In this document: positions 35,241 through 43,983 of the stretch, one piece after another
How the letters are laid out: the number at the start of each line of letters is the position of its first letter
Numbering within the stretch: position 1 is the first letter of the stretch
Assembly: GCA_003353845.1 (NCBI GenBank)
Contig: PIVT01000003.1
Location: 48,475 to 112,474, forward strand
Length of the DNA: 64,000 bases
Reading direction: 5' to 3'
DNA from: Pseudomonadota bacterium
GTDB lineage: Bacteria; Myxococcota_A; UBA9160; JADFDR01
The notes under the pieces: model-generated
What the model saw: the letters and a program-made list of their open reading frames with translations, nothing else
Told to the model about the DNA's origin: nothing
Database searches by the model: none
Position numbers and translations under genes: made by a program

Positions 35241-36455
35241 CTATATTCCTTTAGCGGGTCCTTCTACCAAACGCCTTAACTCTTCTATTCGGTCCTTTAC
35301 ATCTGCGGGAATATTCACACCGCCCGAACCGCTATAACCTGCCGTTGTCAGATCCTCCAGAAAGTCGAACGCACTCTGGGAAAACTCTGCATCGGGTGCC
35401 ATCCGAATGGCAATTTCAAGGAAGTACTCTGTTTCCGAAATCCAGTAGGAATGGTTCACATGAGATTCGGCGACCCCAAGTAGATAAAAGGCCTCAGCCA
35501 GTTTCTCTTTCTGCTTGGGCCCTGAATCGATGTAACGGTGCAGTACCCCCGCAGCCGTCACATAATAGACAAGCGCATTTGGATCATCTGGAAAAACACT
35601 TTGCTCCCTGGCTATCTTGATCAGCCGTCTGGCTTCGGGCAATCCGCCACCCACTGGAGGAGGATTTTTTGCTAATTGATCCAAGGCTCGTGTCCACGCC
35701 TCTAGCCTGCTTTCCAAATACCCTGGGACATCCTTTCTTTGCTCGAATAGGCGCAGGCCCGCCGCCGCTCGGCTGTATTCTGCTCGTACTTGCACGGCTA
35801 CTTCGAGGTAGCCTTGAAACGCACTGTCCAAGTCCATTTGCTGCGGAGTGATCTCTTCCATGCGAAACATCTGTTCATAAGTTTCCAGCGCAGCCTCAAA
35901 CTGGCGCGTGGCCACCTGCAAACGAACTCGATCGGCAACACGTAGCTTTTGACTGTCCACCCCAATAAGAAACGAGCCCTGCGCCTCAAAGCCACTGTCG
36001 CTAGGTAGCTTGGTATGGCAGCCAACGCAGTTATCAATCATCTGGTGCAAAACAAATCGAGATTCAGGATAGTACCCTGCTTTATAGGCGCGGAGTGCAT
36101 CTGCTGCATCCCGAAAAAAAGACTCGCGCAGAAATTTGGATTCTCCATCGAGATCTTTTCCATGCTCACTCAATTGCCTTGCGTTCTTTGACAAGGATTC
36201 CAGCGCATCTCGTATCCGTTTTCGATTTTCAGGTGCCTCGAATTCGATGGGGTCGAAACTGGCGCCAAAAGCCGTGGAGATGGCAGCAAAGTTCGCCTGC
36301 ATGATGTCCTGAGTTGTAGGAGTGGGAGTTTCTGCCTGTGTGTACTGACTTGTAAATACAAACGTGGCGGTCACCACTGCAGCAAAAAAGAGTGTGAGTA
36401 GTATGACGCCGCCCCTGCCTCCAAGGCCTTGCTTCTTTTCCGCTTGAAGCGTCAT
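35241..36455 (-). CDS. Membrane-anchored mono-haem cytochrome c'-like protein with helical C-terminal domain
   Basis: 404 residues. One TM or uncleaved signal (about 16-34), then a helical region (about 50-155) ending in CVGCH (143-147). A CxxCH at the end of a four-helix bundle, in a segment like RFVLHQMIDNCVGCH, is the arrangement of cytochrome c'. After it comes about 250 residues of helices with repeat-like spacing (AALETYEQMF, AEYSRAAAGLRLFE, ALVYYVTAAGVLHRY, EAFYLLGVAES), suggesting TPR-like repeats. I know no named family with this arrangement. It may bind gas or electrons in the periplasm. Upstream of nap on the same strand, but separated by an opposite gene, so a link to nitrate respiration is only suggested. 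Confidence 0.75.
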   Translation of the reverse strand: MTLQAEKKQGLGGRGGVILLTLFFAAVVTATFVFTSQYTQAETPTPTTQDIMQANFAAISTAFGASFDPIEFEAPENRKRIRDALESLSKNARQLSEHGKDLDGESKFLRESFFRDAADALRAYKAGYYPESRFVLHQMIDNCVGCHTKLPSDSGFEAQGSFLIGVDSQKLRVADRVRLQVATRQFEAALETYEQMFRMEEITPQQMDLDSAFQGYLEVAVQVRAEYSRAAAGLRLFEQRKDVPGYLESRLEAWTRALDQLAKNPPPVGGGLPEARRLIKIAREQSVFPDDPNALVYYVTAAGVLHRYIDSGPKQKEKLAEAFYLLGVAESHVNHSYWISETEYFLEIAIRMAPDAEFSQSAFDFLEDLTTAGYSGSGGVNIPADVKDRIEELRRLVEGPAKGI

Positions 36456-36494
36456 CTCACAGTCTCCTTTTTGCCTTACCCGTCGATCCGCGGA

Positions 36495-37916
36495 TCAGTC
36501 CAGTCGTACTCGTTCCATGAGGTGAGGCACAACGGCCGGCCAGGAAAGCTGTTCTTCAATCTTCCGGCTGAGTTCCAAAGCAGCGGTTTTCTCTCCGTGA
36601 ACAACGTAAGTCATCTCAGGCGCTTTCTTCGCCTTCCCTAGCCAGTCCAGAATTTCCTTGGAATCCGCGTGGACGGAGAAGGCATCGACTTCCACGATGG
36701 AAGCTCGAACTTTAACATAGCGCCCCAGGAGTTTGACTGAAGTCGCACCTTCCACCAAAGCACGCCCACGTGTTCCTGCGGCTTGGAATCCAACCATAAT
36801 GACGCTGTTGCGGTGATCCGGGAGGTAATGTGCGAGGTGGTGCAGGATGCGACCCCCCGTGGCCATTCCCGACGCCGAAATGATAATGCAGGGAAAGGCT
36901 TGATTTCGAATCGCCTTGGAATCGTCCACCGTCTTGGCTTCGATCAAGTTCCCCGGGTCGAAGGGGCTGGTCATTCCGTTTAGATGCGCCTTGATGCCCG
37001 GCCGACCCTCTCGTATGGCTTCGCGATAGACCTCCAGGGTTTTTAACGCCATCGGGCTGTCTACAAAGACGGGCAAATTGGGGATGATCTTTTTTTCTAC
37101 GAGTTCCTTGATCAACAGAAGCACGACCTCCGTTCGATCAACAGCAAAGGCCGGAATAATAACATTCCCCCCCTTGGCAACGGTGGCCTTGATGGTTTCC
37201 TCGAGGACGTGAAGGGCATTCTCCTCAGCATCGTGCACGCGGTCTCCATAGGTTGATTCCGTGACCAATATATCGGCCTCGCCAAACTGACTGGGAGGCG
37301 TTAGTAGCGGATGATGAGGACGGCCCAAGTCACCTGTAAACAAAATTTTTCGCGGACGAACTTTATCTCGGATCTCCAAAGAGATCATGGCGGAGCCGAG
37401 AATGTGTCCTGCGGGGTTCCAACGCGCGCGAAGATCAGGCGTGATTTCCACCTCATGTTCAAAGGGCGCCGTTTCAAAGGACTTCAGTGCGGCCTCGGCA
37501 TCCGCCTCGGTGTAGAGCGGAACGGCAGGTTGATGCTTCGAAAATCCTACTTTGTTTGCATAGCTCGCATCGCGTTCCTGCAAATAGCCACAGTCTGGAA
37601 GTAGAATGCTACACAGCTTTCGCGTTTCCTCTGTGGCATAAACCTTGCCGACAAAACCATCTCGAATCAACGCTGGCAAGTAGCCCGAGTGGTCAATATG
37701 TGCATGTGTCAGGAGGACGGCATCGATGCTGGAAGGTGGGACAGGAAAAGGCTTCCAATTGCGCAAGCGCAAATCTTTTAGCCCCTGAAACAGCCCACAA
37801 TCCACTAATACACGAGAGCGGTCTGTCTCAACGAGAAAGCGACTCCCGGTCACGCTTCGGGCCCCACCGAGAAAGCTCAGCTGGGGCCGGGCAGGCCCTG
37901 CCTTGGCGCTACACAT
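36495..37916 (-). CDS. MBL-fold beta-CASP ribonuclease
   Basis: 473 residues, bacterial homologue of CPSF73/TTHA0252-type nucleases. Zinc ligands: HAHIDH (71-76), PAGH in the middle of the MBL half, and TGDLGR. Beta-CASP motifs A to C are visible: the acidic residue in VTESTYGDR, a His in GGRILHHLAHYL, and the final VHADSKEILDW His. The catalytic set looks complete, so it probably cleaves RNA. It is divergent from the AMP-phosphorylase-like gene with a 105-base gap that contains a perfect dyad. I recall this nuclease next to phosphorylase and PRPP-synthetase genes in other proteobacteria, suggesting a nucleotide-recycling context. Confidence 0.92.
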   Translation of the reverse strand: MCSAKAGPARPQLSFLGGARSVTGSRFLVETDRSRVLVDCGLFQGLKDLRLRNWKPFPVPPSSIDAVLLTHAHIDHSGYLPALIRDGFVGKVYATEETRKLCSILLPDCGYLQERDASYANKVGFSKHQPAVPLYTEADAEAALKSFETAPFEHEVEITPDLRARWNPAGHILGSAMISLEIRDKVRPRKILFTGDLGRPHHPLLTPPSQFGEADILVTESTYGDRVHDAEENALHVLEETIKATVAKGGNVIIPAFAVDRTEVVLLLIKELVEKKIIPNLPVFVDSPMALKTLEVYREAIREGRPGIKAHLNGMTSPFDPGNLIEAKTVDDSKAIRNQAFPCIIISASGMATGGRILHHLAHYLPDHRNSVIMVGFQAAGTRGRALVEGATSVKLLGRYVKVRASIVEVDAFSVHADSKEILDWLGKAKKAPEMTYVVHGEKTAALELSRKIEEQLSWPAVVPHLMERVRLD

Positions 37917-37974
37917 GAGTTCATCTCCGCACCTAACTATGCGCCTTTAAGATGAGGTTTTACAAGCGGCAACC

Positions 37975-37991
37975 TGTCGCATCGTGCGACA
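37975..37991. promoter_or_regulatory. Perfect dyad TGTCGCA-N3-TGCGACA in a divergent promoter region
   Basis: Seven-base arms separated by TCG, 59 bases from the MBL gene start and 31 bases before the phosphorylase ATG. A TATAAAG-rich segment follows at about 38002-38008. Size and symmetry fit a dimeric repressor operator acting on both genes. No regulator gene adjoins it. Confidence 0.5.
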
Positions 37992-38021
37992 TCTTTAGGG
38001 CTTATAAAGTAATATAGAGAG

Positions 38022-39554
38022 ATGACTGACGGCAAAGCAGGCAAAGGGATCTTCCAGGTTCGCCACCTCCACATCGACACCTTGAGCGAGCGCGTATTGT
38101 TCATTCACGAAAAAGCGGTGCAAGCGGGAAACCTGGGCGTGCGCCCGCTAGACCGTGTTCAAGTCATTGGGAAGCATCCCCTTTCTGGCGAAAGCTGTGA
38201 GGTCAGTGGCATCGTCAACTTTTGCGGAAACCAGATCGTTAACGAAAATGAAATTGGCCTTTCCAAGGTAGCCTTCCGCGACTTAGGCTTGCCGGAAGGC
38301 ACTGAAATTCAAGTCACGCTCGCCCCCGCCCCTCGCAGCCTGAGCCGAGTGCGAAGAAAATTGGCCGGGCAACGCCTGAAAAAAAATGATTTCGAGGCCA
38401 TCTTGAGCGAAGTCGTCGCGCATCGCTATTCGAAAGTTGAGTTAAGCATGTTTGTACTCGCCTGCGCTCTTCGTCAATTGGACACACAAGAGATCATCGA
38501 TTTTACCCAAGCCATGATCTCCACGGGCAGTCAGTTAGATTTCGGACTCGGACCCATTGCCGACAAGCACTGCATCGGTGGCGTACCTGGGAATCGAACC
38601 ACCCTGATCGTGGTTCCCATCCTGGCTTCACTTGGCGTCACCATTCCCAAAACTTCGTCACGTGCCATTACGAGCCCCGCTGGCACTGCAGACACGATGA
38701 ACGTGTTAGCTGAAGTAGCGCTTAGCCTGGAAGAGATGAATAAGGTGGTGTCCAACACAGGTGGTTGTATCGCCTGGGGAGGCGCGCTAGAGCTGGCTCC
38801 CGCTGACGACATCCTGATTACTGTCGAACGACCCATGGCTTTGGATACTGAAGCTCAGATGGTGGCTTCCATTTTAGCCAAGAAGAAAACCGCGGGCGCG
38901 ACACATACGTTAATTGATATTCCTGTCGGCGAATCTGCAAAAATACGCACGCGAGAAGAGGCCGAGTTTCTCGGCTCCCTGTTTACAACGGTTAGCCAGG
39001 CCATCGAGATCGACATCGAAATCGTAGTCACCGAGGCCCGCGGACCTATTGGTTTTGGCATCGGTCCCCGTCTGGAAGCCTTGGACGTACTTTCCGTATT
39101 GAACTGCAGTCCCGAAGCACCTGTCGACTTACGAGAGAAATCACTTTTCCTAGCAGCCAGGATATTGGAAAGCGTCGGAGCGGCTTCTGGCGCCAGTGGA
39201 TATCGGGAAGCTCAAACCGCCTTGGACAGCGGCGCTGCGCTGCGCAAATTCGAAGAGATCAGAAGCGCCCAGGGGATACGCCAGCTTCCCGAAGCGGCAC
39301 CTTTTCGACAGGAAATCTGCGCAACGGCCGACGGGCGTATTCGTGGCATCGACTGTTGGTCTATATCGAAAGTTGCCAAACTCGCTGGAGCACCAGGGAA
39401 TCCCTCCGCGGGCGTGCTTCTAAGGCACAATGTCGGCGAAGTCGTCGTGCAAGGCCAACCGATATACGAAATCCATGCACAGAGCAAAACGCAGCTGGAG
39501 TTTGCAAAGGAATACGTCGAAGCAAATTCAGATATCATTCAACTAGGTTACTAG
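38022..39554 (+). CDS. AMP phosphorylase-like / thymidine phosphorylase family enzyme
   Basis: 510 residues. An N-terminal extension of about 85 residues precedes the nucleoside-phosphorylase family 3 core, as in archaeal AMP phosphorylase and unlike DeoA. The phosphate loop reads DKHCIGGVPGNRTT, followed by PKTSSRAITSPAGTADTM, both closer to the archaeal AMP-phosphorylase type than to DeoA. The archaeal enzyme converts AMP and phosphate to adenine and ribose 1,5-bisphosphate. No Rubisco or ribose-1,5-bisphosphate isomerase is in the window, so the fate of the product is open. A PRPP-synthetase-like gene starts 18 bases downstream. True bacterial substrate is inferred. Confidence 0.88.
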   Translation: MTDGKAGKGIFQVRHLHIDTLSERVLFIHEKAVQAGNLGVRPLDRVQVIGKHPLSGESCEVSGIVNFCGNQIVNENEIGLSKVAFRDLGLPEGTEIQVTLAPAPRSLSRVRRKLAGQRLKKNDFEAILSEVVAHRYSKVELSMFVLACALRQLDTQEIIDFTQAMISTGSQLDFGLGPIADKHCIGGVPGNRTTLIVVPILASLGVTIPKTSSRAITSPAGTADTMNVLAEVALSLEEMNKVVSNTGGCIAWGGALELAPADDILITVERPMALDTEAQMVASILAKKKTAGATHTLIDIPVGESAKIRTREEAEFLGSLFTTVSQAIEIDIEIVVTEARGPIGFGIGPRLEALDVLSVLNCSPEAPVDLREKSLFLAARILESVGAASGASGYREAQTALDSGAALRKFEEIRSAQGIRQLPEAAPFRQEICATADGRIRGIDCWSISKVAKLAGAPGNPSAGVLLRHNVGEVVVQGQPIYEIHAQSKTQLEFAKEYVEANSDIIQLGY

Positions 39555-39572
39555 GAGTAGCGATCCACTCCC

Positions 39573-40472
39573 ATGATGGCAAAAAACGCGCTGCCCACAA
39601 TTCACTACTTTCCTGGAGACGTAGCCTTCGCGAGTGAACTTTGCAAAACCATGGGCTGGCCCGGCTTTCCCATCGACACGCATAACTTCCCCGATGGAGA
39701 AAGTTTGATACGAGTCCATCCAAAACCTGGCTCCAAAAGCTTCGTTATTCGCTCCTTCAACGATCCCAATGAGAAAATCTTTCCAACCCTCTGTGCGGCC
39801 GATGCGCTTCGTCGTGCAGGTGCGAAACGGGTCGGGCTCATCGCTCCCTACCTGGCATACCTACGACAAGACAAACTCTTTCAGGAAGGTGAAGCGGTTT
39901 CCCAACGCGTTATCGCAAACGTTCTGGGAGCTGCATTCGATGAGATCCTCACCCTGGAGGCGCACCTCCATCGCATTCAAAAACTTTCAGAAATCTTTTC
40001 GTGCAAAGCTCTCTCCATCTCGGCAGCTCCTGCCATGGCCGAGTGGGTTCGTAAAAAGAAATCGCCTGTAGTCGTTGTAGGCCCCGATGAAGAATCCGAA
40101 CCCTGGGTCCGTTCGATTGGCCGCCTCGCGAAACTTCCTTATATCGTCGGAAAAAAATCTCGTTATGGCGATCGCCGAGTCCGCATTGACTTTCCCAGTC
40201 CCATAGACCACCCGAAAGCGATCATTGTGGACGACATCGCCAGCACTGGCGCAACCATCGCCGTAGCCGCCAAAGCATTAGCGAAACTCGGTGTGAAAGA
40301 AGTCGACGTGGCGGTCGTGCACCCGGTTTTTGCGCGCGGTGCCCTTCGCCGCATTCAGGCCGCGGGTGTCAGAAAGTTGGTTTCTGGCAATTCCATCGCA
40401 GACCCCACCAACGCCATTTCCCTAACAGGGCTCATTGCGGAAAAACTCTCGCCCAAGCTGAGGCAGCGCTGA
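39573..40472 (+). CDS. Ribose-phosphate pyrophosphokinase-like protein
   Basis: 299 residues, within the usual range. Family features: the NFPDGES segment after the first strand, PYLAYLRQDKLFQEGE (the RQD region), a His-bearing LEAHLHRI in the position of the ATP/metal His, and the PRPP loop VVDDIASTGATI, here as IIVDDIASTGAT. It makes PRPP from ribose 5-phosphate and ATP if canonical; the sequence is divergent from housekeeping Prs. It lies between the phosphorylase gene and a kinase/ATPase gene, overlapping the latter by one base (TGATG). The cluster suggests recycling of the ribose moiety from AMP. Confidence 0.87.
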   Translation: MMAKNALPTIHYFPGDVAFASELCKTMGWPGFPIDTHNFPDGESLIRVHPKPGSKSFVIRSFNDPNEKIFPTLCAADALRRAGAKRVGLIAPYLAYLRQDKLFQEGEAVSQRVIANVLGAAFDEILTLEAHLHRIQKLSEIFSCKALSISAAPAMAEWVRKKKSPVVVVGPDEESEPWVRSIGRLAKLPYIVGKKSRYGDRRVRIDFPSPIDHPKAIIVDDIASTGATIAVAAKALAKLGVKEVDVAVVHPVFARGALRRIQAAGVRKLVSGNSIADPTNAISLTGLIAEKLSPKLRQR

Positions 40473-42049
40473 TGTCTGCCTTGCAACCTGTATGGGAACC
40501 CTTCTTTATCAGTCGAGGCTTCGAGGTCATCGATACTCCACTGGCCTGGTTTGTAAGCAAGAAGACTGATCTCTGGAAAATTCGAAAACCCCTGGAATTG
40601 AAAGACCTCGATTGCAGCACACCCGACAAACGGCGACAGGTGTGCGAGCAGGAAATCAAAGCAAACCAACCGCTGGCCCCGAAAGTCTACCGAGATACTG
40701 TTCCACTTCGCTTCAACGCTCAGGGCGAATTTCATTTCGGCGAGGAAGGTGACATCATCGACTGGGCGGCTCACATGGTGCGTCAGCCTGAAAGGCATCG
40801 CGCCGATCATCGACTTGAAAACCAAGAACTCACCGATCAGAATCTGAAGGATATTGCCCATGAGCTCATTGAGTTTCACCGTCGTCCACTCGATTGGCTG
40901 GTCTCTGAATCTTCCAGTCACCTTCGACGCCTTCACAGCGACCTCCAGGAACTGATTTTATCGGCGTCAAACCCGATTCAGAATTACCTTACTCCTGATC
41001 AACTCAGCGCATTCAAGGCAACACAAGACTCTTTTCAGGAAACCCATCAACATGAAATTCAGAAGAGAGCAATGAAGGGTCGGGTACGCAATGTCCACGG
41101 AGACTTCCGACTCAATCACATTTACATCGATGACCAGGGTGAGATATCCATCGTTGACCGTCTCGAAGGGGAGGCCCACCAACTCTGGGACGATATTTGC
41201 GTCGATGTATCCTCCCTTTCCATGGACCTCAAAATGCATGGTCGAGCTGACCTGGCGGAGTATTTCCTGACGATTTATGCGGACCGCAGCGATGACTTCG
41301 ATCTCTTCCCACTTGTCGGCTTCTACGAAAGCCGGCACGCCTATTTGCGCGCCCAGAAGAAAGCCTATTTGGCTGGCCGCCAGGCCATCGGAACGAAGCA
41401 ACAAAAAGAAGCGGATCAAGCAGCTCAACGCTTGTTCAAACTTGCTTTTTCTACCGATCGCCGCCCTCTCCTGCCCCCCATCATGGTGATCATGAGCGGC
41501 TTGGTGGCCAGTGGCAAGAGCACTGTGGCAAGAGCGGTCGCTCGTGACATTTCCGCGCCAGTCGTACTTTCCGACCACGCGCGCGATGCCCTTCTGGGCT
41601 TGCACCGGGCTGAAGAATTGAGCAGTTCGGAATGGGAGCATGCGTTCAGTCCCGAGTTACACGATGAAGTTTACAATGAAGTTTTTCGCCGCTCGCGCCT
41701 CGCGCTTCAGTCGGGACGGCCCGTCGTGGTTGACGGATGCTTCGGCTCCAACCAGCTTCGCACAAACATTCGTGGGTTGGCCCTTGAATGCGGTGTACCC
41801 TTTTTGTTTGTCGAATGCCATTGCCCTGAAGATGTGATTCGTGAGCGCTTGCGACAACGTGCAGATCGAGCAGGAATCGAGACAAACACCTGGATTGAAA
41901 TTTCTGATGGCTTTAAAGACAAATGGGAGTGCGTTGAAGTGCTGCCCGAGATGGAGCATATGGTAGTGGATACCAGCAAACCGCTAGAGGACACGATTGC
42001 GCTGCTGCGCAAACGCCTGCCAACCTGGCCAAGCGGGCTAACCCAATGA
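40472..42049 (+). CDS. Aminoglycoside-phosphotransferase-like / P-loop ATPase fusion protein
   Basis: 525 residues, two domains. Residues 1-320 resemble the COG2187 kinase-like fold, with the catalytic-loop equivalent HGDFRLNH near 209-216 and IVDRLEGE supplying the metal-binding Asp. Residues 335-525 are a COG0645-type P-loop domain with GLVASGKST (about 341-349), a later DGCFGS, and a RLRQRADRAG lid. The fusion is common in proteobacteria but its substrate is not established; the P-loop half resembles small-molecule kinases. Start overlaps the PRPP-synthetase-like gene by one base and the stop overlaps the HAD gene by 4. Drug resistance should not be inferred. Confidence 0.87.
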   Translation: MSALQPVWEPFFISRGFEVIDTPLAWFVSKKTDLWKIRKPLELKDLDCSTPDKRRQVCEQEIKANQPLAPKVYRDTVPLRFNAQGEFHFGEEGDIIDWAAHMVRQPERHRADHRLENQELTDQNLKDIAHELIEFHRRPLDWLVSESSSHLRRLHSDLQELILSASNPIQNYLTPDQLSAFKATQDSFQETHQHEIQKRAMKGRVRNVHGDFRLNHIYIDDQGEISIVDRLEGEAHQLWDDICVDVSSLSMDLKMHGRADLAEYFLTIYADRSDDFDLFPLVGFYESRHAYLRAQKKAYLAGRQAIGTKQQKEADQAAQRLFKLAFSTDRRPLLPPIMVIMSGLVASGKSTVARAVARDISAPVVLSDHARDALLGLHRAEELSSSEWEHAFSPELHDEVYNEVFRRSRLALQSGRPVVVDGCFGSNQLRTNIRGLALECGVPFLFVECHCPEDVIRERLRQRADRAGIETNTWIEISDGFKDKWECVEVLPEMEHMVVDTSKPLEDTIALLRKRLPTWPSGLTQ

Positions 42050-42843
42050 CTGAGCACAGTGAACAATCGGGTGCCTCCCTAGAAAGCTTTTTTCGGAAAT
42101 TCGCTTTTCAACATAAGATCGGCAGTGCTGTGACTTTCGACTGTTGGGGAACACTGCTTTTCCAACATGACCCCACGTCCGTGTACAAGCAAAGAATCGA
42201 TGCGGTTCAGCGGGCGGCAGTGAAGCATGGTGTCCATGAATCTCGAACCACTCTCCGACTGGCACTTGATCATGCCTGGCGACAGCACTGGGATAAATTA
42301 CACGAAGCCACCCAATCTGGACCTGTTGAAATCTCGTCCTGGGCATTGGAAGAATTGTCCATCAGCGACAGCAACACCTCTTTCCAGCTTGCCACCGAAT
42401 TCATTGAAATTGCCGTGGAAAGTGACATCGCCGTACTTGAAAGTGCTGGCGTCACCTTGGAATTACTGGCGAGCGCTGGAATCCGTCGGGCCCTGATCTG
42501 TGATACGGGGTTTTGCCCGGGAGAAGGTGTACGCACGATTTTGCGCCAGGTCGGCCTGCTCGACCTGCTTGAGATACAGATCTTTTCCGACGAAATTGGT
42601 GTCCCCAAGCCGCATGCCAGTATGTTCCGCGCCGCACTCGACCCTCTAAAGGCATTGCCCAGCGAATCGGTTCATGTGGGGGACATGCTACGGACCGATA
42701 TTGCTGGCGCGCGTGAGTTAGGAATGGGGACTGTCCGTATTCGCGATCAGCACGATGATCAAAGTGATCAGCCGGAAGCCGATGCCGTTGCCGACGACCA
42801 CAGTCATCTGCGCGAAATCCTGGACGTCGAATCAATCAAATAA
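42046..42843 (+). CDS. HAD-superfamily hydrolase
   Basis: 265 residues. Motif I is FDCWGTLL (31-38), with nucleophile Asp32. The second Asp usual in phosphatases is Trp34, as in the DxW/DxY subset that includes haloacid dehalogenases. A helical cap region (about 50-140) is followed by motif II ICDTGF, motif III Lys in GVPKPH and motif IV GDMLRTDIAGA. The last 25 residues are acidic and His rich. It is the last gene of the phosphorylase/PRPP run, overlapping the ATPase gene by 4 bases (ATGA). A phosphatase acting on a sugar phosphate is plausible; the Trp makes this uncertain. It overlaps the convergent CBS gene by 12 bases. Confidence 0.9.
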   Translation: MTEHSEQSGASLESFFRKFAFQHKIGSAVTFDCWGTLLFQHDPTSVYKQRIDAVQRAAVKHGVHESRTTLRLALDHAWRQHWDKLHEATQSGPVEISSWALEELSISDSNTSFQLATEFIEIAVESDIAVLESAGVTLELLASAGIRRALICDTGFCPGEGVRTILRQVGLLDLLEIQIFSDEIGVPKPHASMFRAALDPLKALPSESVHVGDMLRTDIAGARELGMGTVRIRDQHDDQSDQPEADAVADDHSHLREILDVESIK

Positions 42844-43245
42844 GTATTCGAGCAGATCAATATTCGTCACAATACCAACCAGGGCATCATCCTTATTTAA
42901 AATGAGCACCGAGTGGGGGCAGCCGTCTGCAAGCAAGTTCACGGCTGCATGGATGGGTTCGTCCATTCGCAAGGTGATCAGGTCTTTCTCCATCACCTTC
43001 TCAAGTGAATACTGACGATCCAAAGCGGCGTCCACGCCATCACCATTTTTCTCAACCAACGCATAACTGAGCCGCATCAAATCTCGCGTACTCACGATTC
43101 CAACCAGCTCCGTTCCATCCAAAACGGGTACGTGATGAAAACCACCGATCATCATCAAACGGCGAACCTTGCTCATGGGCTCACCCACCTGCACCGTCTT
43201 CACATCCTCTGTCATCAGCATGCGAATCGGTTCTTCGTGCTTCAT
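42832..43245 (-). CDS. Two-CBS-domain protein
   Basis: 137 residues. CBS1 (about 8-62) includes MTEDVKTVQVGEPMSKVR and HVPVLDGTELVGIVSTRDLMR, and CBS2 (about 78-137) includes MEKDLITLRMDEPIHAAV and HSVLILNKDDALVGIVTNIDLLEY. It is expected to bind adenosine nucleotides and regulate a partner. Its neighbours on the plus strand act on nucleotides, so sensing AMP or ATP for that set is a reasonable guess. It overlaps the HAD gene at their 3' ends by 12 bases. No fused effector domain. Confidence 0.92.
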   Translation of the reverse strand: MKHEEPIRMLMTEDVKTVQVGEPMSKVRRLMMIGGFHHVPVLDGTELVGIVSTRDLMRLSYALVEKNGDGVDAALDRQYSLEKVMEKDLITLRMDEPIHAAVNLLADGCPHSVLILNKDDALVGIVTNIDLLEYLFD

Positions 43246-43436
43246 TCTGATCCCTCCTACTCTGAAGCTTGAGGCATGGATTGCTTACGAAGCATCCCTC
43301 TTTCCCATCGAGCTCTATTTAATCGCTGTGTATATTTTAGGCCGATCATTCTAGTGCCCTCAACCTATTCGGTCTCACAACCACGCTGTGGCGATATGCC
43401 CCAGGGTCGAAATAACACGCCACGGCAGGCAAACCT

Positions 43437-43793
43437 TTACTCTGGGAAGGATACCGTTTCCGTGGGCTCTCCGGGACGTCGGATCTCCTTTGTCTTCAGT
43501 TTGCCCGACTTGTCATACTCGTAACTCTCGGATCGAATCAACTCTCCGCGTTCGTACTCCTTGAAGAGTTTGACGCGATCCGATTCATCGTAAATCACCT
43601 CATAATACGTATAAAGCAGGTACACCTCTTCGTAATTCTTCTCCCCCACGAGGTCTTGCGTCTGGCCATGAAGCAGCACCTCATCCGAATAATAGGAAAT
43701 ACCTGCCTTGATTTTCTCTGGCCGCGCTTGGGCCAGGGGCGAAAGCAAGCAGGCAGCTAGAACAAGAACAGCGATTCGAGTGTTCAATCTCAC
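43437..43793 (-). CDS. Secreted hypothetical protein, MORN/YwqK-like tail
   Basis: 118 residues from GTG 43793, chosen because GGAGG lies 7 bases upstream and the signal peptide begins at once (RLNTRIAVLVLAACLLSPLAQA). The much longer frame to 44075 has no ribosome site and low-quality sequence. The mature protein is rich in Tyr, Glu and Lys with repeating beta-hairpin patterns such as LFKEYERGELIRSESYEYD and KSGKLKTKEIR, reminiscent of toxin-antidote MORN-type repeats. No known function. It diverges from a membrane protein gene. Confidence 0.65.
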   Translation of the reverse strand: MRLNTRIAVLVLAACLLSPLAQARPEKIKAGISYYSDEVLLHGQTQDLVGEKNYEEVYLLYTYYEVIYDESDRVKLFKEYERGELIRSESYEYDKSGKLKTKEIRRPGEPTETVSFPE

Positions 43794-43983
43794 AGGGATT
43801 CCTCCGGCTTCAGACACAGTTTCAGTGTACCGAGCTTCCCGCGGCTGGACACAGGAAGAATCTGAGAATTGGCCAGGAGACGCCTGACGCCTCCTTGATC
43901 TTGGGGAAACCGACCCGCTCATTTTCATCCGAAAACAACCCAAACGGCCTCGAAACACCTCGCCCGCACCGGCCGGACTGCCG

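Noticed and set aside
40472..42049. Aminoglycoside resistance gene
   Set aside because: The N-terminal kinase-like fold is the COG2187 type fused to a P-loop domain and sits in a nucleotide-metabolism operon; nothing supports drug modification.
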